Positions 37,578 through 47,497 of a stretch of 64,000 bases of DNA are shown one piece after another. The notes beneath the pieces are model-generated. The model did not search any database, was not told the DNA's origin, and was given only the letters and a program-made list of their open reading frames with translations. The position numbers and the translations under genes were made by a program. Every line of letters begins with the position of its first letter. The first letter of the stretch is position 1. This stretch comes from Shewanella glacialipiscicola (GTDB lineage: Bacteria; Pseudomonadota; Gammaproteobacteria; Enterobacterales; Shewanellaceae): positions 62,001-126,000 of the forward strand of contig NZ_JAKILU010000010.1 in NCBI RefSeq assembly GCF_023283485.1. Reading direction: 5' to 3'.

Positions 37578-37997
37578 ATGAAAAAAACGACCCTACTGAA
37601 CCCTGCTTTATCCGCTCTAGTGGCCCGATGCGGTCATTTTGACGAGATAACTATTTGTGATGCTGGCTTACCGATCCCAGCCAATGCCGAGCGTATCGAT
37701 ATGGCATTATCACCTGGTGTGCCCGATTTGCTGTCTTGTATTGATGCCATTTTGAGCGAGCTGCAGTTGCAATCAGTGACCTTAGCGCAAGAAATCATTG
37801 ATATTAATCCGCAAGTACATCAACAAATTTTAGAGCGAATTGCGCAAGAGCAGAAGCTTTGCGGTCGTCACATCAATATCATTTATATCAGCCACGATGC
37901 CTTTAAACTCCAAAGCCATAACAGTCGCGCCATAGTGCGCAGTGGTGAGTGCAGCCCTTACGCCAATGTTATTTTCAGTTGTGGCGTACCCTTTTAA
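37578..37997 (+). CDS. rbsD: D-ribose pyranase
   Basis: A 139-residue enzyme interconverting pyranose and furanose forms of ribose, so the sugar can be phosphorylated. Full-length match to the RbsD pattern: LNPALSALVARCGHFDEITICDAGLPIP (catalytic His in the GHFDEI motif) and a C-terminal IVRSGECSPYANVIFSCGV. First gene of the rbs operon, 6 bases before the rbsA frame. Confidence 0.96.
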   Translation: MKKTTLLNPALSALVARCGHFDEITICDAGLPIPANAERIDMALSPGVPDLLSCIDAILSELQLQSVTLAQEIIDINPQVHQQILERIAQEQKLCGRHINIIYISHDAFKLQSHNSRAIVRSGECSPYANVIFSCGVPF

Positions 37998-38003
37998 CGG
38001 ATT

Positions 38004-39530
38004 ATGGATAAGGGTCTGATAGATATGCAATCAGCCATTCTCAAATTAGACAAAATAGTTAAAACATTTCCTGGAGTTAAGGCGTTAGATGGTGCCAGCT
38101 TGCAGGTTTATCCCGGTAAGGTCATGGCCTTAATGGGGGAAAATGGTGCTGGTAAATCAACCTTAATGAAAGTACTGACCGGCATTTATCAGAGTGACAG
38201 CGGCAGCATTGAATACCAAGGTCAAGCCGTTAAATTTAATGGTCCGCGCCAATCACAATTAGCAGGGATCAGCATTATTCATCAGGAGCTTAATTTAATT
38301 CCTGAACTGTCGATTGCTGAGAACATATTTTTAGGTCGTGAGCCTTGCCATCGTTTTGGTGCAATTAATTGGCCAGCCATGTATCAACAAGCCGATACCC
38401 TGCTTGCGCGCTTAGATGTTAAACACAGCAGCCGCACTTTACTGGGGCAGCTCAGTTTAGGTGAGCAGCAATTAGTTGAGATTGCAAAGGCCATTTCTTT
38501 TGAGTCTAAGGTCATCATCATGGATGAACCGACCGATGCGCTCACCGATGTGGAAACCTTGAGCTTATTTCGGGTGATTAACGAGCTTAAGCAGCAAGGT
38601 TGCGGCATTGTTTATATTTCCCATCGCCTTAAAGAAATCTTCACCATTTGCGACCATGTCACTGTGCTTAGAGATGGCCAATTTATTGCCGAACGTTGCA
38701 TAGATGATTTAAGTGAAGATGCCATGATTGAGCTTATGGTTGGCCGCCAGCTTGATGAGCAATATCCCTATCAAGATCACCGCCAAGACGCTATCTGTCT
38801 TGAATTAAAAGATTTACGCGCCGCAGACTCATCCGCTGTGAGCTTTAAGCTGAGGCAAGGCGAGTTACTGGGCATTGCAGGGCTGATGGGCGCGGGTCGA
38901 ACTGAGTTGATGAAGCTGATTTTTGGTGCGATTCCAATCCAGTCGGGCAACATTTTACTTAACGGCCAGTCGCTGACTATCGAGTCGAGCCAAGATGCGC
39001 TTGCCAATGGCATTGCTTATATTTCTGAAGATAGAAAAGGCGAGGGTTTGTTACTCGGCCTCTCAGTCAAAGAAAATATGTCACTGTGCAGCTTGGGGGA
39101 ATTGTCGCAGTTTGGACAAATTCAACATCAGCGTGAACAAGCAAAAGTGGCCGAGTTTATTCAAGCCTTCAATATAAAAACGCCATCACAAGAGCAATCG
39201 ATTGGTTTGTTATCGGGTGGTAATCAACAAAAAGTCGCCATTGCTAAGGGTTTAATGACTCAACCTAAGGTATTGATCTTAGACGAGCCGACCCGCGGTG
39301 TTGATGTCGGCGCTCGTAAAGAAATCTACCAACTTATTAATCAATTTAAAGCTCAAGGACTCGCGGTGATCATGGTGTCATCCGATATGCCCGAGCTACT
39401 GGGGTTAAGCGATCGCATCTTAGTGATGCACCAAGGTCAAATTAGCGCTGAATTTGAACGCGATCAAGCAGGACAAGAACAGATACTGGCCGCAGCCGTT
39501 GGCAAATACCAAATAGAGGAAATCCTATGA
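38004..39530 (+). CDS. rbsA: Ribose ABC transporter ATPase
   Basis: A 508-residue double-domain ATPase of the sugar ABC type. The first domain has Walker [10 protein letters not shown], the signature LSLGEQQ and Walker [12 protein letters not shown]. The second has the usual altered Walker A ([10 protein letters not shown]) but a normal [15 protein letters not shown] signature and [11 protein letters not shown]. An in-frame ATG at 38025 with AAGGG upstream is an alternative start. Its stop overlaps the rbsC start by 4 bases. Confidence 0.96.
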   Translation: MDKGLIDMQSAILKLDKIVKTFPGVKALDGASLQVYPGKVMALMGENGAGKSTLMKVLTGIYQSDSGSIEYQGQAVKFNGPRQSQLAGISIIHQELNLIPELSIAENIFLGREPCHRFGAINWPAMYQQADTLLARLDVKHSSRTLLGQLSLGEQQLVEIAKAISFESKVIIMDEPTDALTDVETLSLFRVINELKQQGCGIVYISHRLKEIFTICDHVTVLRDGQFIAERCIDDLSEDAMIELMVGRQLDEQYPYQDHRQDAICLELKDLRAADSSAVSFKLRQGELLGIAGLMGAGRTELMKLIFGAIPIQSGNILLNGQSLTIESSQDALANGIAYISEDRKGEGLLLGLSVKENMSLCSLGELSQFGQIQHQREQAKVAEFIQAFNIKTPSQEQSIGLLSGGNQQKVAIAKGLMTQPKVLILDEPTRGVDVGARKEIYQLINQFKAQGLAVIMVSSDMPELLGLSDRILVMHQGQISAEFERDQAGQEQILAAAVGKYQIEEIL

Positions 39531-40510
39531 AGCCTGCAAGTACTCACCTTACGGCAGCGCCATCGCTATCAAGCGTCCGCGTTAAAGCTTGGTTGATTGA
39601 GCAAAAATCACTGTTAGCGCTACTGTTTTTAATCGCATTAGTGTCGATGCTCAACCCACATTTTTTCAGCCTTGATAACCTGCTAAACATTTTTAGACAA
39701 ACTTCGGTTAATGCCATTATTGCAGTGGGCATGACCTTAGTGATTTTAACCGCGGGTATCGATTTAAGTGTCGGTTCTGTTTTAGCGCTATGTGGCGCCC
39801 TTGCTGCGACCTTGATTGGTATGGAAATCCCAGTATTTATTGCTGTACCTACAGCGTTGGTTGCTGGTGCGAGTTTAGGTGCCATTAGCGGCATCATTAT
39901 CGCTAAGGGTAAAGTGCAAGCGTTTATTGCGACCTTAGTAACCATGACGTTACTGCGTGGCGTAACTATGGTGTATACCGATGGCCGCCCAGTGACCACG
40001 GGTTTTACCGATGTTTCCGATCAATTCGCATGGTTTGGTACGGGTAACGCCTTGGGTATTCCTGTTCCGGTATGGTTAATGGTGATTGTGTTTGCCGCTG
40101 TTTGGTATCTGCTTAATCACACACGCTTTGGGCGTTACATTTATGCGGTGGGCGGTAATGAATCCGCGGCTAAGTTGTCTGGTATCAATGTTGATCGCGT
40201 TAAGATTGGCGTTTATGCCCTGTGCGGTACCTTGGCAGCGTTAGCGGCCATTATCGTGACGTCGCGTTTATCATCGGCGCAGCCGACCGCAGGTGTGGGT
40301 TATGAACTCGATGCTATTGCTGCTGTAGTGCTAGGTGGCACGAGTTTAGCGGGTGGTAAAGGTCGGATTATGGGCACCTTAGTGGGCGCTTTGATTATTG
40401 GTTTTTTAAATAACGCTTTGAATTTGCTCGATGTATCCTCCTATTATCAAATGATCGTTAAGGCCAGCGTGATCTTGCTGGCAGTAATGGTCGATAACAA
40501 ACATAAATAA
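39527..40510 (+). CDS. rbsC: Ribose ABC transporter permease
   Basis: A 327-residue inner-membrane protein with 8-10 hydrophobic segments and the BPD_transp_2 signature region ([30 protein letters not shown], then [33 protein letters not shown]). Forms the channel with RbsA. Translationally coupled to rbsA by an ATGA overlap. Confidence 0.96.
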   Translation: MKPASTHLTAAPSLSSVRVKAWLIEQKSLLALLFLIALVSMLNPHFFSLDNLLNIFRQTSVNAIIAVGMTLVILTAGIDLSVGSVLALCGALAATLIGMEIPVFIAVPTALVAGASLGAISGIIIAKGKVQAFIATLVTMTLLRGVTMVYTDGRPVTTGFTDVSDQFAWFGTGNALGIPVPVWLMVIVFAAVWYLLNHTRFGRYIYAVGGNESAAKLSGINVDRVKIGVYALCGTLAALAAIIVTSRLSSAQPTAGVGYELDAIAAVVLGGTSLAGGKGRIMGTLVGALIIGFLNNALNLLDVSSYYQMIVKASVILLAVMVDNKHK

Positions 40511-40523
40511 TAAGGTTAATGAT

Positions 40524-41408
40524 ATGAAATTTTTAAATATGGCTATGAAGGCGAGCGTGCTGTCTCTTTCTCTGACTTTGGTGAACAGTGCTTTTGCACA
40601 AGATACTTTAGCTATGGTGGTATCAACCCTTAATAATCCTTTCTTTGTAACCATGAAAGAAGGTGCAGAGGCGAAAGCACAAGAATTGGGTTACCGTTTG
40701 ATTGTGCTCGATTCACAAAACGATCCCAGCAAGGAATTAGCCAATGTGGAAGATCTAGTCGTGCGCGGTGTTAAGGCTATTTTGATTAACCCAACCGACT
40801 CTGATGCGGTAGCGAATGCCATTCGACTCGCCAACAGCAGTAATATCCCCGTCATGACATTAGACCGTGGCGCAAATAATGGTAAAACGGTTAGCCATAT
40901 AGCGTCAGATAATATGGCTGGTGGCAAACTGGCTGCCGAGTTTATTTTCCAGCGCTTAGGTGCCGATGCCAAGGTGATTCAATTAGAAGGTATCGCAGGG
41001 ACGTCTGCGGCGCGTGAGCGTGGTGAAGGCTTTAAGTTGGGTGCGATTGAGCATAAATTGACAATCTTAGCGAGCCAACCCGCAGATTTTGACCGCACTA
41101 AAGGGTTGAACGTGCTTGAAAATCTATTAATTTCTAATCGTGATGCGAATGCAGTATTTGCCCAGAATGATGAAATGGCACTCGGTGCAGTACGCGCTGC
41201 GCAAGCTGCGGGTAAATCCCTGCTGATTGTTGGTTTTGATGGCACTGAAGAAGGTATTGCCATGGTTAAACGTAAACGCTTAGCCGCAACGATTGCCCAA
41301 CAACCAGAATTAATCGGTGCTTTAGGGGTTGAGTCAGCGGATAAGCTGTTAAAAGGCCAGACAGTTGAGGCATTTATCCCAGTACCATTAAAAGTGATCA
41401 GCCAATAA
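40524..41408 (+). CDS. rbsB: D-ribose-binding periplasmic protein
   Basis: A 294-residue solute-binding protein. It has a signal peptide cut after NSAFA (about residue 25), then a mature domain of the ribose/galactose-binding fold: [34 protein letters not shown] and [20 protein letters not shown], containing the ligand-contact Asn/Asp residues. Delivers ribose to RbsAC. It lies 13 bases after rbsC. Confidence 0.97.
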   Translation: MKFLNMAMKASVLSLSLTLVNSAFAQDTLAMVVSTLNNPFFVTMKEGAEAKAQELGYRLIVLDSQNDPSKELANVEDLVVRGVKAILINPTDSDAVANAIRLANSSNIPVMTLDRGANNGKTVSHIASDNMAGGKLAAEFIFQRLGADAKVIQLEGIAGTSAARERGEGFKLGAIEHKLTILASQPADFDRTKGLNVLENLLISNRDANAVFAQNDEMALGAVRAAQAAGKSLLIVGFDGTEEGIAMVKRKRLAATIAQQPELIGALGVESADKLLKGQTVEAFIPVPLKVISQ

Positions 41409-41422
41409 TTAAGGAAAGCATC

Positions 41423-42346
41423 ATGAGCCAACTAGTTGTATTAGGCAGTGTTAATGCTGACCATGTAGTACAAGTACCGAGTTTTCCTCGTCCAGGTGAA
41501 ACCTTGATGGCATCTGCATATCAGGTTATTGCGGGCGGTAAAGGGGCTAATCAGGCCGTTGCTGCTTCGCGTCTTGGTGCTAATGTCGCGTTTATTGCCT
41601 GTGTGGGTGATGATGATTTTGGTTTGCGGATATATAAAGAATATCAAGCTTTAGGCATTAATGTTTCGGGGCTGATGATCGCGAGTAACATGACCACTGG
41701 GGTGGCGATGATCCAAGTGGCTGATAGTGGTGAAAACAGCATTTGTATCGCCCCGGGCGCGAATGCAGCTTTAACGCCCGCAATGTTGGCTCCACACCAA
41801 CATTTAATCACTCAGGCAGATATCTTGCTGATGCAATTAGAAACCCCGCTAGAAACCATTCTTAGCGCGGCGACTATGGCAAAAGAAGCGGGGACTTTAG
41901 TCGTGTTGAATCCTGCTCCTGCCATAGTATTGGCCGATGAACTGTTGGCAAAAGTGGATATTATTACTCCCAATGAAACCGAAGCTGAATTGCTGACGGG
42001 TATAAAAGTCGATAGCATTGACAGTGCGGCACTTGCCGCCGCACATCTGCATACTAAAGGTATAGCAACTGTGATGATCACCTTAGGCAGTAAAGGCGTG
42101 TATCTTAGCGATCGTGGTCAAGGCCAGCAAATTGCAGGTTTCAATGTAACAGTAAAAGATACAACGGCCGCTGGTGATACTTTTAACGCAGGCGTGTTAA
42201 CGGGATTACAGCAAGGCAAAACGCTAAATGAGGCTATCATCTTTGCCCATGGCGCAGCAGCGATTAGTGTTAGTCGCTTTGGTGCACAAACCTCTATCCC
42301 GTTACGTGCAGAAGTGGATGCTTTTTTAGCTGAGCAAGCTCGATAA
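41423..42346 (+). CDS. rbsK: Ribokinase
   Basis: A 307-residue PfkB-family kinase making ribose 5-phosphate. The N-terminal sugar-binding motif GSVNADHVVQVPSFPRPGETL, the glycine-rich GGKGANQAVAASRLGA and the catalytic DTTAAGDTFNAG block (Asp base) are all present. It lies 14 bases after rbsB. Confidence 0.97.
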   Translation: MSQLVVLGSVNADHVVQVPSFPRPGETLMASAYQVIAGGKGANQAVAASRLGANVAFIACVGDDDFGLRIYKEYQALGINVSGLMIASNMTTGVAMIQVADSGENSICIAPGANAALTPAMLAPHQHLITQADILLMQLETPLETILSAATMAKEAGTLVVLNPAPAIVLADELLAKVDIITPNETEAELLTGIKVDSIDSAALAAAHLHTKGIATVMITLGSKGVYLSDRGQGQQIAGFNVTVKDTTAAGDTFNAGVLTGLQQGKTLNEAIIFAHGAAAISVSRFGAQTSIPLRAEVDAFLAEQAR

Positions 42347-42447
42347 TTTATAACTTTGTAATGCTGATCACTTTGTAACTTATACTGTTGCAAAGTGATA
42401 TTTAAGCCTCTAATGGCTAATGATATTTAGGAACCTGAAGCACGATC

Positions 42448-43452
42448 ATGGCCACCATTAAAGACATCGCTAGGCTCGCACAAGTATCAACCTCTACAGT
42501 CAGCCATGTGCTGAATAGCACTCGGTTTGTGAGTGACTCAGTGAAAGATCGAGTATTAAGTGCAGTTAAAGAGCTCAATTATGCGCCATCAGCGTTAGCT
42601 CGTAGCCTTAAAACTAAGAATACTCGTACCTTTGGCATGCTGGTCACGACGTCGACTAATCCATTTTTTGCCGAAGTGGTTAAAGGAGTTGAAGCTCACT
42701 GCTATCTCAATGGCTATAGCTTAATTTTATGTAATACCGAGGGCGATGCTGATCGCATCCGTTTTAGCTTGTCGACCTTACTGCAAAAGCAAGTCGATGG
42801 TTTATTACTAATGTGCAGTGAGGCTGAGGCCCCAGCATTTTCCCAACTTAGCAGCCAGCCTAATTTACCCACTGTGGTAATGGATTGGGGACCGACAGAT
42901 TTTCAATGCGATAAAATTCAAGATAACTCTCGTCAAGGCGGTTATTTAGCGACTCGCTATTTAATTGAGCAAGGCCATAAAGATATAGGCTGTGTCAGTG
43001 GGCCATTAGATAAACTCCCATCTCAACAACGTTTGGCTGGTTTTGTCGATGCAATGACAGAAGCTAACTTACCGCTCCAGCCTCAATGGCAAATAAGTGG
43101 TAATTTTGAATGTGATGGTGGCGCCGCTGCTTTCGAGAGTTTAATGCAAGCACCCACGCGCCCTACAGCTATGTTTGTGAGTAACGATGTGATGGCAATG
43201 GGTTTTATCCATGCGGCCTACTATGCGGGAATTAACATCCCTGAGCAGCTGTCAGTGATAGGTTACGATGATATTGAATTAGCGCGTTACTTAACGCCAG
43301 CATTAACGACGATTCATCAGCCGAAACAACAACTCGGGCGTACTGCCGTAGAGGTGTTACTCGAACGCCTTAATAATCCAGGCTCATCAAGTAAAACTAT
43401 TCAACTAGAGCCAAGCCTAGTAATCCGCGACACGGTCAAATCTCGACTCTAA
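42448..43452 (+). CDS. rbsR: LacI-family ribose repressor
   Basis: A 334-residue regulator with an N-terminal HTH (TIKDIARLAQVSTSTVSHVLNSTRFVSDSVKDRV), a hinge helix (YAPSALARSLKT) and a sugar-binding core similar to RbsB. Last gene of the rbs cluster, 101 bases after rbsK and possibly with its own promoter. Expected to repress rbsDACBK until ribose binds. A terminator follows. Confidence 0.94.
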   Translation: MATIKDIARLAQVSTSTVSHVLNSTRFVSDSVKDRVLSAVKELNYAPSALARSLKTKNTRTFGMLVTTSTNPFFAEVVKGVEAHCYLNGYSLILCNTEGDADRIRFSLSTLLQKQVDGLLLMCSEAEAPAFSQLSSQPNLPTVVMDWGPTDFQCDKIQDNSRQGGYLATRYLIEQGHKDIGCVSGPLDKLPSQQRLAGFVDAMTEANLPLQPQWQISGNFECDGGAAAFESLMQAPTRPTAMFVSNDVMAMGFIHAAYYAGINIPEQLSVIGYDDIELARYLTPALTTIHQPKQQLGRTAVEVLLERLNNPGSSSKTIQLEPSLVIRDTVKSRL

Positions 43453-43519
43453 TTTTATAGCCGTTGAGTTAAGAGTCTTGAGCTCGGTGTTTGATAAATC
43501 GATAACTTAGTTTTACATG

Positions 43520-43549
43520 AAAAATCCCAGCACATCGCGGGGATTTTTT
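43520..43549. terminator. Bidirectional terminator between rbsR and the NSS transporter
   Basis: AAAAATCCC, an 11-base loop, GGGATTTTTT: A run on one side and T run on the other, between convergent genes. Confidence 0.88.
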
Positions 43550-43564
43550 AGCTGAGCAAAACTA

Positions 43565-44929
43565 TTACACAAACTGCCTGATGGCGATTGCCAGAATAAG
43601 CACTGGACAAACATACTTCACATACCTTGGCCAGATGCGCCAGAAAAGCCCCGAGCTATCGACATGTTCTTGCTCACGTATGGCCCTAATTAACTGTGTT
43701 TGGCGCCAAATCCAACCTAAATAAATTGCAATGCCGAGCGCAACTAATGGCTGGGCTATTTGGGTGGTGAGCGTGACCATGAAGCTAAATAGCGCCTCAA
43801 AAAATACCGCCAGTAATAGGGATAATGACGTCAGCAATAAGCCGATGATCAAGGTCGCGCGTTGGCGGCTGAGTGTAAACTTTTGCACCACATAACTCGT
43901 CGGCACTTCGGCGATTGAAATAGCAGAAGTTAAGCCTGCGATGATTAGCAGAATAAAGAACACCACGCTGATGATGAGGTTCGCCGTGTCGCCTAAGGTT
44001 GAGAATAAGGCGGGTAAAACGGTAAAAACCAGCGCATCTGAATCGAGTAATTGACCTTCGGCATTAAAAATTTCTACGCCATTTTGTTGGGCGACATACA
44101 TGGCCGGAATAATTAAAAAAGCCGCGAGAAAGGCGATGCCACTGTCGGTAAAAGCGACCCAGACGGTTAGCTTGGCGATATTTTCTTTTTGATTCAAATA
44201 ACTGCCATAAACCATCATGGCACCAGTGCCTATGGTGAGGGAGAAGAAGGTTTGTCCGAGTGCGCTGATCAAGGTGTCTGGTGCTAAAGCCTTGGCAAAG
44301 TTGGGTGTTAATAGGGCATTAATCCCTTCGCTGGCGCCATTAAGGGTGAAGATATACGTCACGCCTGCAATAAGCATGATCAGTAGTAACGGCATTAGGC
44401 GTTTCGACCATTTTTCGATGCCTTCTTGCACGCCTTGCAGCAGTACCAAAAACACCAGTGTGCTAAAAATTAGCGTAAACAGCAGATTACGTGACAGCGA
44501 GAAATCCACTAGCCAGGCCGCAGTATCGTTCGAGCCTAAAGCCGTGGCAATGGGGGCTATGGCGTAGCTAATGAACCAGCCTGAAAGAATGCTGTAGAAG
44601 GTATAAATTAATCCTGCAGTTACGATAGAAACCAAACCTATGGTCTTGCCTAAGTTACGGGTTAGCGCGTTAAAGCCGAGCTTGCCCATCGCATCGGCGG
44701 GGTTGGTTTGCCCGTGGCGACCAATCATGAGTTCGGCCATCAGCATGGGAATACCTAGGATAAAAATCAGCAGGAGGTAAACCAGTAAAAAGGCCCCACC
44801 GCCATGGGTAGCTGCTTGGGTGGGGAAGCCCCAAATATTGCCTATGCCAACGGCGCTACCGGCTGCTGCCATGATAAATCCTAGGCGTGAACTGAAGTGA
44901 TTAGTTGAACTTGTATTGGCCGCTTGCAT
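43565..44929 (-). CDS. Neurotransmitter:sodium symporter family transporter
   Basis: A 454-residue inner-membrane protein with 11-12 hydrophobic segments and the NSS signature at the N-terminus (SRLGFIMAAAGSAVGIGNIWGFP, the unwound TM1 Na/substrate site), followed by GGGAFLLVYLLLIFILGIPMLMAEL. Bacterial homologues (LeuT, MhsT, TnaT) import amino acids with Na+. The substrate cannot be assigned. A GGGAGG site precedes the ATG. The divergent-side neighbour on the same strand is an Lrp-type regulator 300 bases upstream, which may control it. Confidence 0.9.
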   Translation of the reverse strand: MQAANTSSTNHFSSRLGFIMAAAGSAVGIGNIWGFPTQAATHGGGAFLLVYLLLIFILGIPMLMAELMIGRHGQTNPADAMGKLGFNALTRNLGKTIGLVSIVTAGLIYTFYSILSGWFISYAIAPIATALGSNDTAAWLVDFSLSRNLLFTLIFSTLVFLVLLQGVQEGIEKWSKRLMPLLLIMLIAGVTYIFTLNGASEGINALLTPNFAKALAPDTLISALGQTFFSLTIGTGAMMVYGSYLNQKENIAKLTVWVAFTDSGIAFLAAFLIIPAMYVAQQNGVEIFNAEGQLLDSDALVFTVLPALFSTLGDTANLIISVVFFILLIIAGLTSAISIAEVPTSYVVQKFTLSRQRATLIIGLLLTSLSLLLAVFFEALFSFMVTLTTQIAQPLVALGIAIYLGWIWRQTQLIRAIREQEHVDSSGLFWRIWPRYVKYVCPVLILAIAIRQFV

Positions 44930-45229
44930 TGTGCCTCCCGTAAAATGAAGGCGTATCTTAGGCGGATAAATTAGAAACTCAACGCAATTTTAGTGCGTTA
45001 TTTTGATGTTATTAAGCTGTTTTATCTCAATAATTATTATTTTCTTGACGTTATATTTCGCTTTTTAGTTTTTTTGTGAAACTAAATTGCTAGTAGCTGT
45101 GAATAAGGGCTCAGCGTTAGAGAATAATTGCTATGATAAAAATTCAATGAATGGTGATTACATGCTCAAAAAACTGGCAGCGGCAGATATTCTACTGATG
45201 TTTAAACGCCACGGAAGCTTTCGCGTAAT

Positions 45230-45730
45230 TTATGGCTGAATATTGATATGACTTAAGGGGATCGCCGTATGATCTTTGACTTTTTTCAGCACAAAGCTGG
45301 AATGTACGCCGGCGATATGCACATTGGTAGTGAGTTTATCTAGCAGGAAAGTGCGAAAGTGCGCCATATCTTGCACTAGCACTGTGAGTTGATAATCAGC
45401 CTCTGAACCTGTGATGAGCGCGCATTCTTGGACTTCTTCGTAGGCGAGAATATTAGCCTCAAACTGATTCAAAATATCTGGCGTGTGTTTTTCCATCCGC
45501 ACATGGATATAGGCGGTCAAATGCAGGTTGAACTTCTCCGCCGACAGGCGAGTTGCGTAATCGGCAATATAACCAGCTTCCTCTAAGGCTTTTACGCGGC
45601 GCGAACAAGGGGACGGTGATAGGCCAACTTTATTAGCCAGTTCGAGGTTAGATAGCCGCCCGTGAGTTTGCAGTAAGCGCAAAATTGTTAAGTCGAGTTG
45701 GTCGAGTTTATATTGTTGAGTTTCAGTCAT
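45230..45730 (-). CDS. Lrp/AsnC-family regulator
   Basis: A 166-residue regulator with an N-terminal HTH (LDLTILRLLQTHGRLSNLELANKVGLSPSPCSRRVKALEEAGYI) and a RAM/ACT-like effector domain (LTAYIHVRMEKHTPDILNQFE ... VQECALITGSEADYQLTVLVQD). The ATG at 45730 gives the family N-terminus; the longer frame begins at a TTG with 20 atypical residues. It is shorter and more divergent than global Lrp, so a local amino-acid-responsive role is likely. Confidence 0.88.
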   Translation of the reverse strand: MTETQQYKLDQLDLTILRLLQTHGRLSNLELANKVGLSPSPCSRRVKALEEAGYIADYATRLSAEKFNLHLTAYIHVRMEKHTPDILNQFEANILAYEEVQECALITGSEADYQLTVLVQDMAHFRTFLLDKLTTNVHIAGVHSSFVLKKVKDHTAIPLSHINIQP

Positions 45731-45921
45731 CAAAAAATGCGGTTTGGCGGAGTTAGCCCCTAGTGTGCCAGTTTTAACCCACTTTTCCAAAAGTCTCGTT
45801 TAACTAGTGCAACATACGGAGGTAATAAAGGCGATTCCCCGTATTAGTTACATGTTGCCTTGAGTCCACTTAGCCCAAGGCATGTGAGAGTCGTCGCTTT
45901 GAATCGCAAGTGATTACAGAG

Positions 45922-46704
45922 CTAATCTATAGATTTTTCAGGTAGGTAGCATTTTAGCGGGCGGAGCTTATTGACGATAAAAATACCAAACCCACTGGTA
46001 AAGACCGCGAGTACAGTTGAAAACAGCACATCTTGTGGCCAATGCATACCTAATAACATGCGGCTTAGCCCCATTAATAATGCCCAAGCGACTAACGCTA
46101 GGCTAAAGCTGGGCAATCCAGCTAGTAGTAGGTAGTAGCCAGCGGTGAGCACGAGTGTCACTGCAAATATGGTATGCCCAGATGGGAACGAATAGCTCAC
46201 TTCATCTTGCCAATGTTGGTGAATGCGAGGAGTAAATTGCAGGTCAGGTTTAACGACCTTTAGCCCTTCGAGTGCAGTGGCAATTGCCTTTGAACGGGTT
46301 TGTTTATCTAACTGATAAAATGTATCGAGTGAAAGCTGCGCATCTGTAGGCAAATCTTGTTGAGTGAGGAAAACCAAATTCGGCCTAGGTTCTTTAAAGT
46401 AAGGTTTGAGTGTGTGACTTAAGGCTAAGCTCGATAATTGACTGAGACTAATGGCTAAAAATAAGCTAATAAAGAGTGCTTTAGGCATCATGCGATGAGC
46501 GATTACCAGTACAAATACGACGGTGGCAACGCCATAGGGTGCGGTACCCGTTGACGTAATCCAATATAAAATAGTTGCTAAGTTGGATTGTAGGTCGATT
46601 AACGGAAACAACTGATACCGTGTTAGTAACAGTAATCCAGGAGTAATCAGTAGCAGTAGCCAAGCTAAGCCTAAACGACGAAAAATATCAGTATGTTGGG
46701 TCAA
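45922..46704 (-). CDS. pgpB: PgpB-type PAP2 membrane phosphatase
   Basis: A 260-residue inner-membrane lipid phosphatase. The three PAP2 motifs are present: KPYFKEPRP, SFPSGHT and SRMLLGMHWPQDV. Six hydrophobic segments and the long loop between motifs 1 and 2 resemble E. coli PgpB, which removes phosphate from phosphatidylglycerol phosphate and undecaprenyl pyrophosphate. Monocistronic. Confidence 0.88.
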   Translation of the reverse strand: MTQHTDIFRRLGLAWLLLLITPGLLLLTRYQLFPLIDLQSNLATILYWITSTGTAPYGVATVVFVLVIAHRMMPKALFISLFLAISLSQLSSLALSHTLKPYFKEPRPNLVFLTQQDLPTDAQLSLDTFYQLDKQTRSKAIATALEGLKVVKPDLQFTPRIHQHWQDEVSYSFPSGHTIFAVTLVLTAGYYLLLAGLPSFSLALVAWALLMGLSRMLLGMHWPQDVLFSTVLAVFTSGFGIFIVNKLRPLKCYLPEKSID

Positions 46705-47009
46705 AATATTAGCCTCTTCATAAACGTTATAGGCTACAACGTGATAATGGTATTGCCAATAAAAAATCTTGAAAAAAAAGGGGGGAGTTAAGGGCTAACC
46801 TTAACCTTGCTTAGCGTAACGGACTTAGAAAATGCAGTGAGAGTTAATCAATTGGATGAGGTTTACAGTACAGCGTTAAACAGTGCAGTGAGTGAATATG
46901 ACGGGTAAGCTGCATGATTTCCCTGTAGGGCTATGCGCTAAGTGTTAACTAACAAAAAAGCACAGTCGCGTTTTAGCTAACTGTGCTTTATGCCAGCATA
47001 CAAATAAAA
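46705..47009. other. Gene-free stretch between pgpB and ubiK
   Basis: It contains the pgpB upstream region with an A/G run near 46771-46790 and the ubiK terminator; nothing else was recognised. Confidence 0.5.
46952..46989 (-). terminator. Rho-independent terminator after ubiK
   Basis: On the minus strand: AAAGCACAGT, loop, ACTGTGCTTTTTTG; 9-10 bp stem plus T run just after the ubiK stop. Confidence 0.9.
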
Positions 47010-47264
47010 TTAGTCTGCAGCGTTGATCTTTTTCTCTAACTCATTGACTTGAGCTTGTAAGGTTTCTAGTTTTTCACGAGTTTTCAGTAACACATGTTGC
47101 TGTACATCAAATTCTTCGCGGGAAACCATGTCCAACTTGAGTAATTGATTTTGCAGCACTTGTTTGCTGCGCTCTTCAAACTCACCGGCAAATTGCTTCA
47201 GACCACTGGGTAAACTGTCACTCAGTTGTTTCGCCATCTCTTCGATTTTCTTGGAATTGATCAT
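47010..47264 (-). CDS. ubiK: Ubiquinone biosynthesis accessory factor UbiK
   Basis: An 84-residue protein of the YqiC/BMFP family: an amphipathic N-terminal helix (MINSKKIEEMAKQLSDSLPSGL), LKLDMVSREEFDVQQHVLLKTREKLETLQAQVNELEKKI and a C-terminal coiled coil. It forms trimers and works with UbiJ in the Ubi complex for aerobic ubiquinone synthesis. Divergent from rep. Confidence 0.92.
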   Translation of the reverse strand: MINSKKIEEMAKQLSDSLPSGLKQFAGEFEERSKQVLQNQLLKLDMVSREEFDVQQHVLLKTREKLETLQAQVNELEKKINAAD

Positions 47265-47497
47265 AATCTTGTCCGCCTCTTGACTGAATGACTTGATTGT
47301 AACTCAGTGCGTTAGGTTTCAAAAGTAAAGCCGATGTCTGATAGTCATGCCGTGTTGATCTTGCGCTTTGCATCACGCCTACGCCAATAAACGCTTGTGG
47401 TTTTGCATCGCGAAAGGGGGGATTTGTTAACCTTAAAACCGCCAATTCTGCTATGATCCCACCCCTTTCTATCGACTTGTTTGGATATTGCGCAAAG

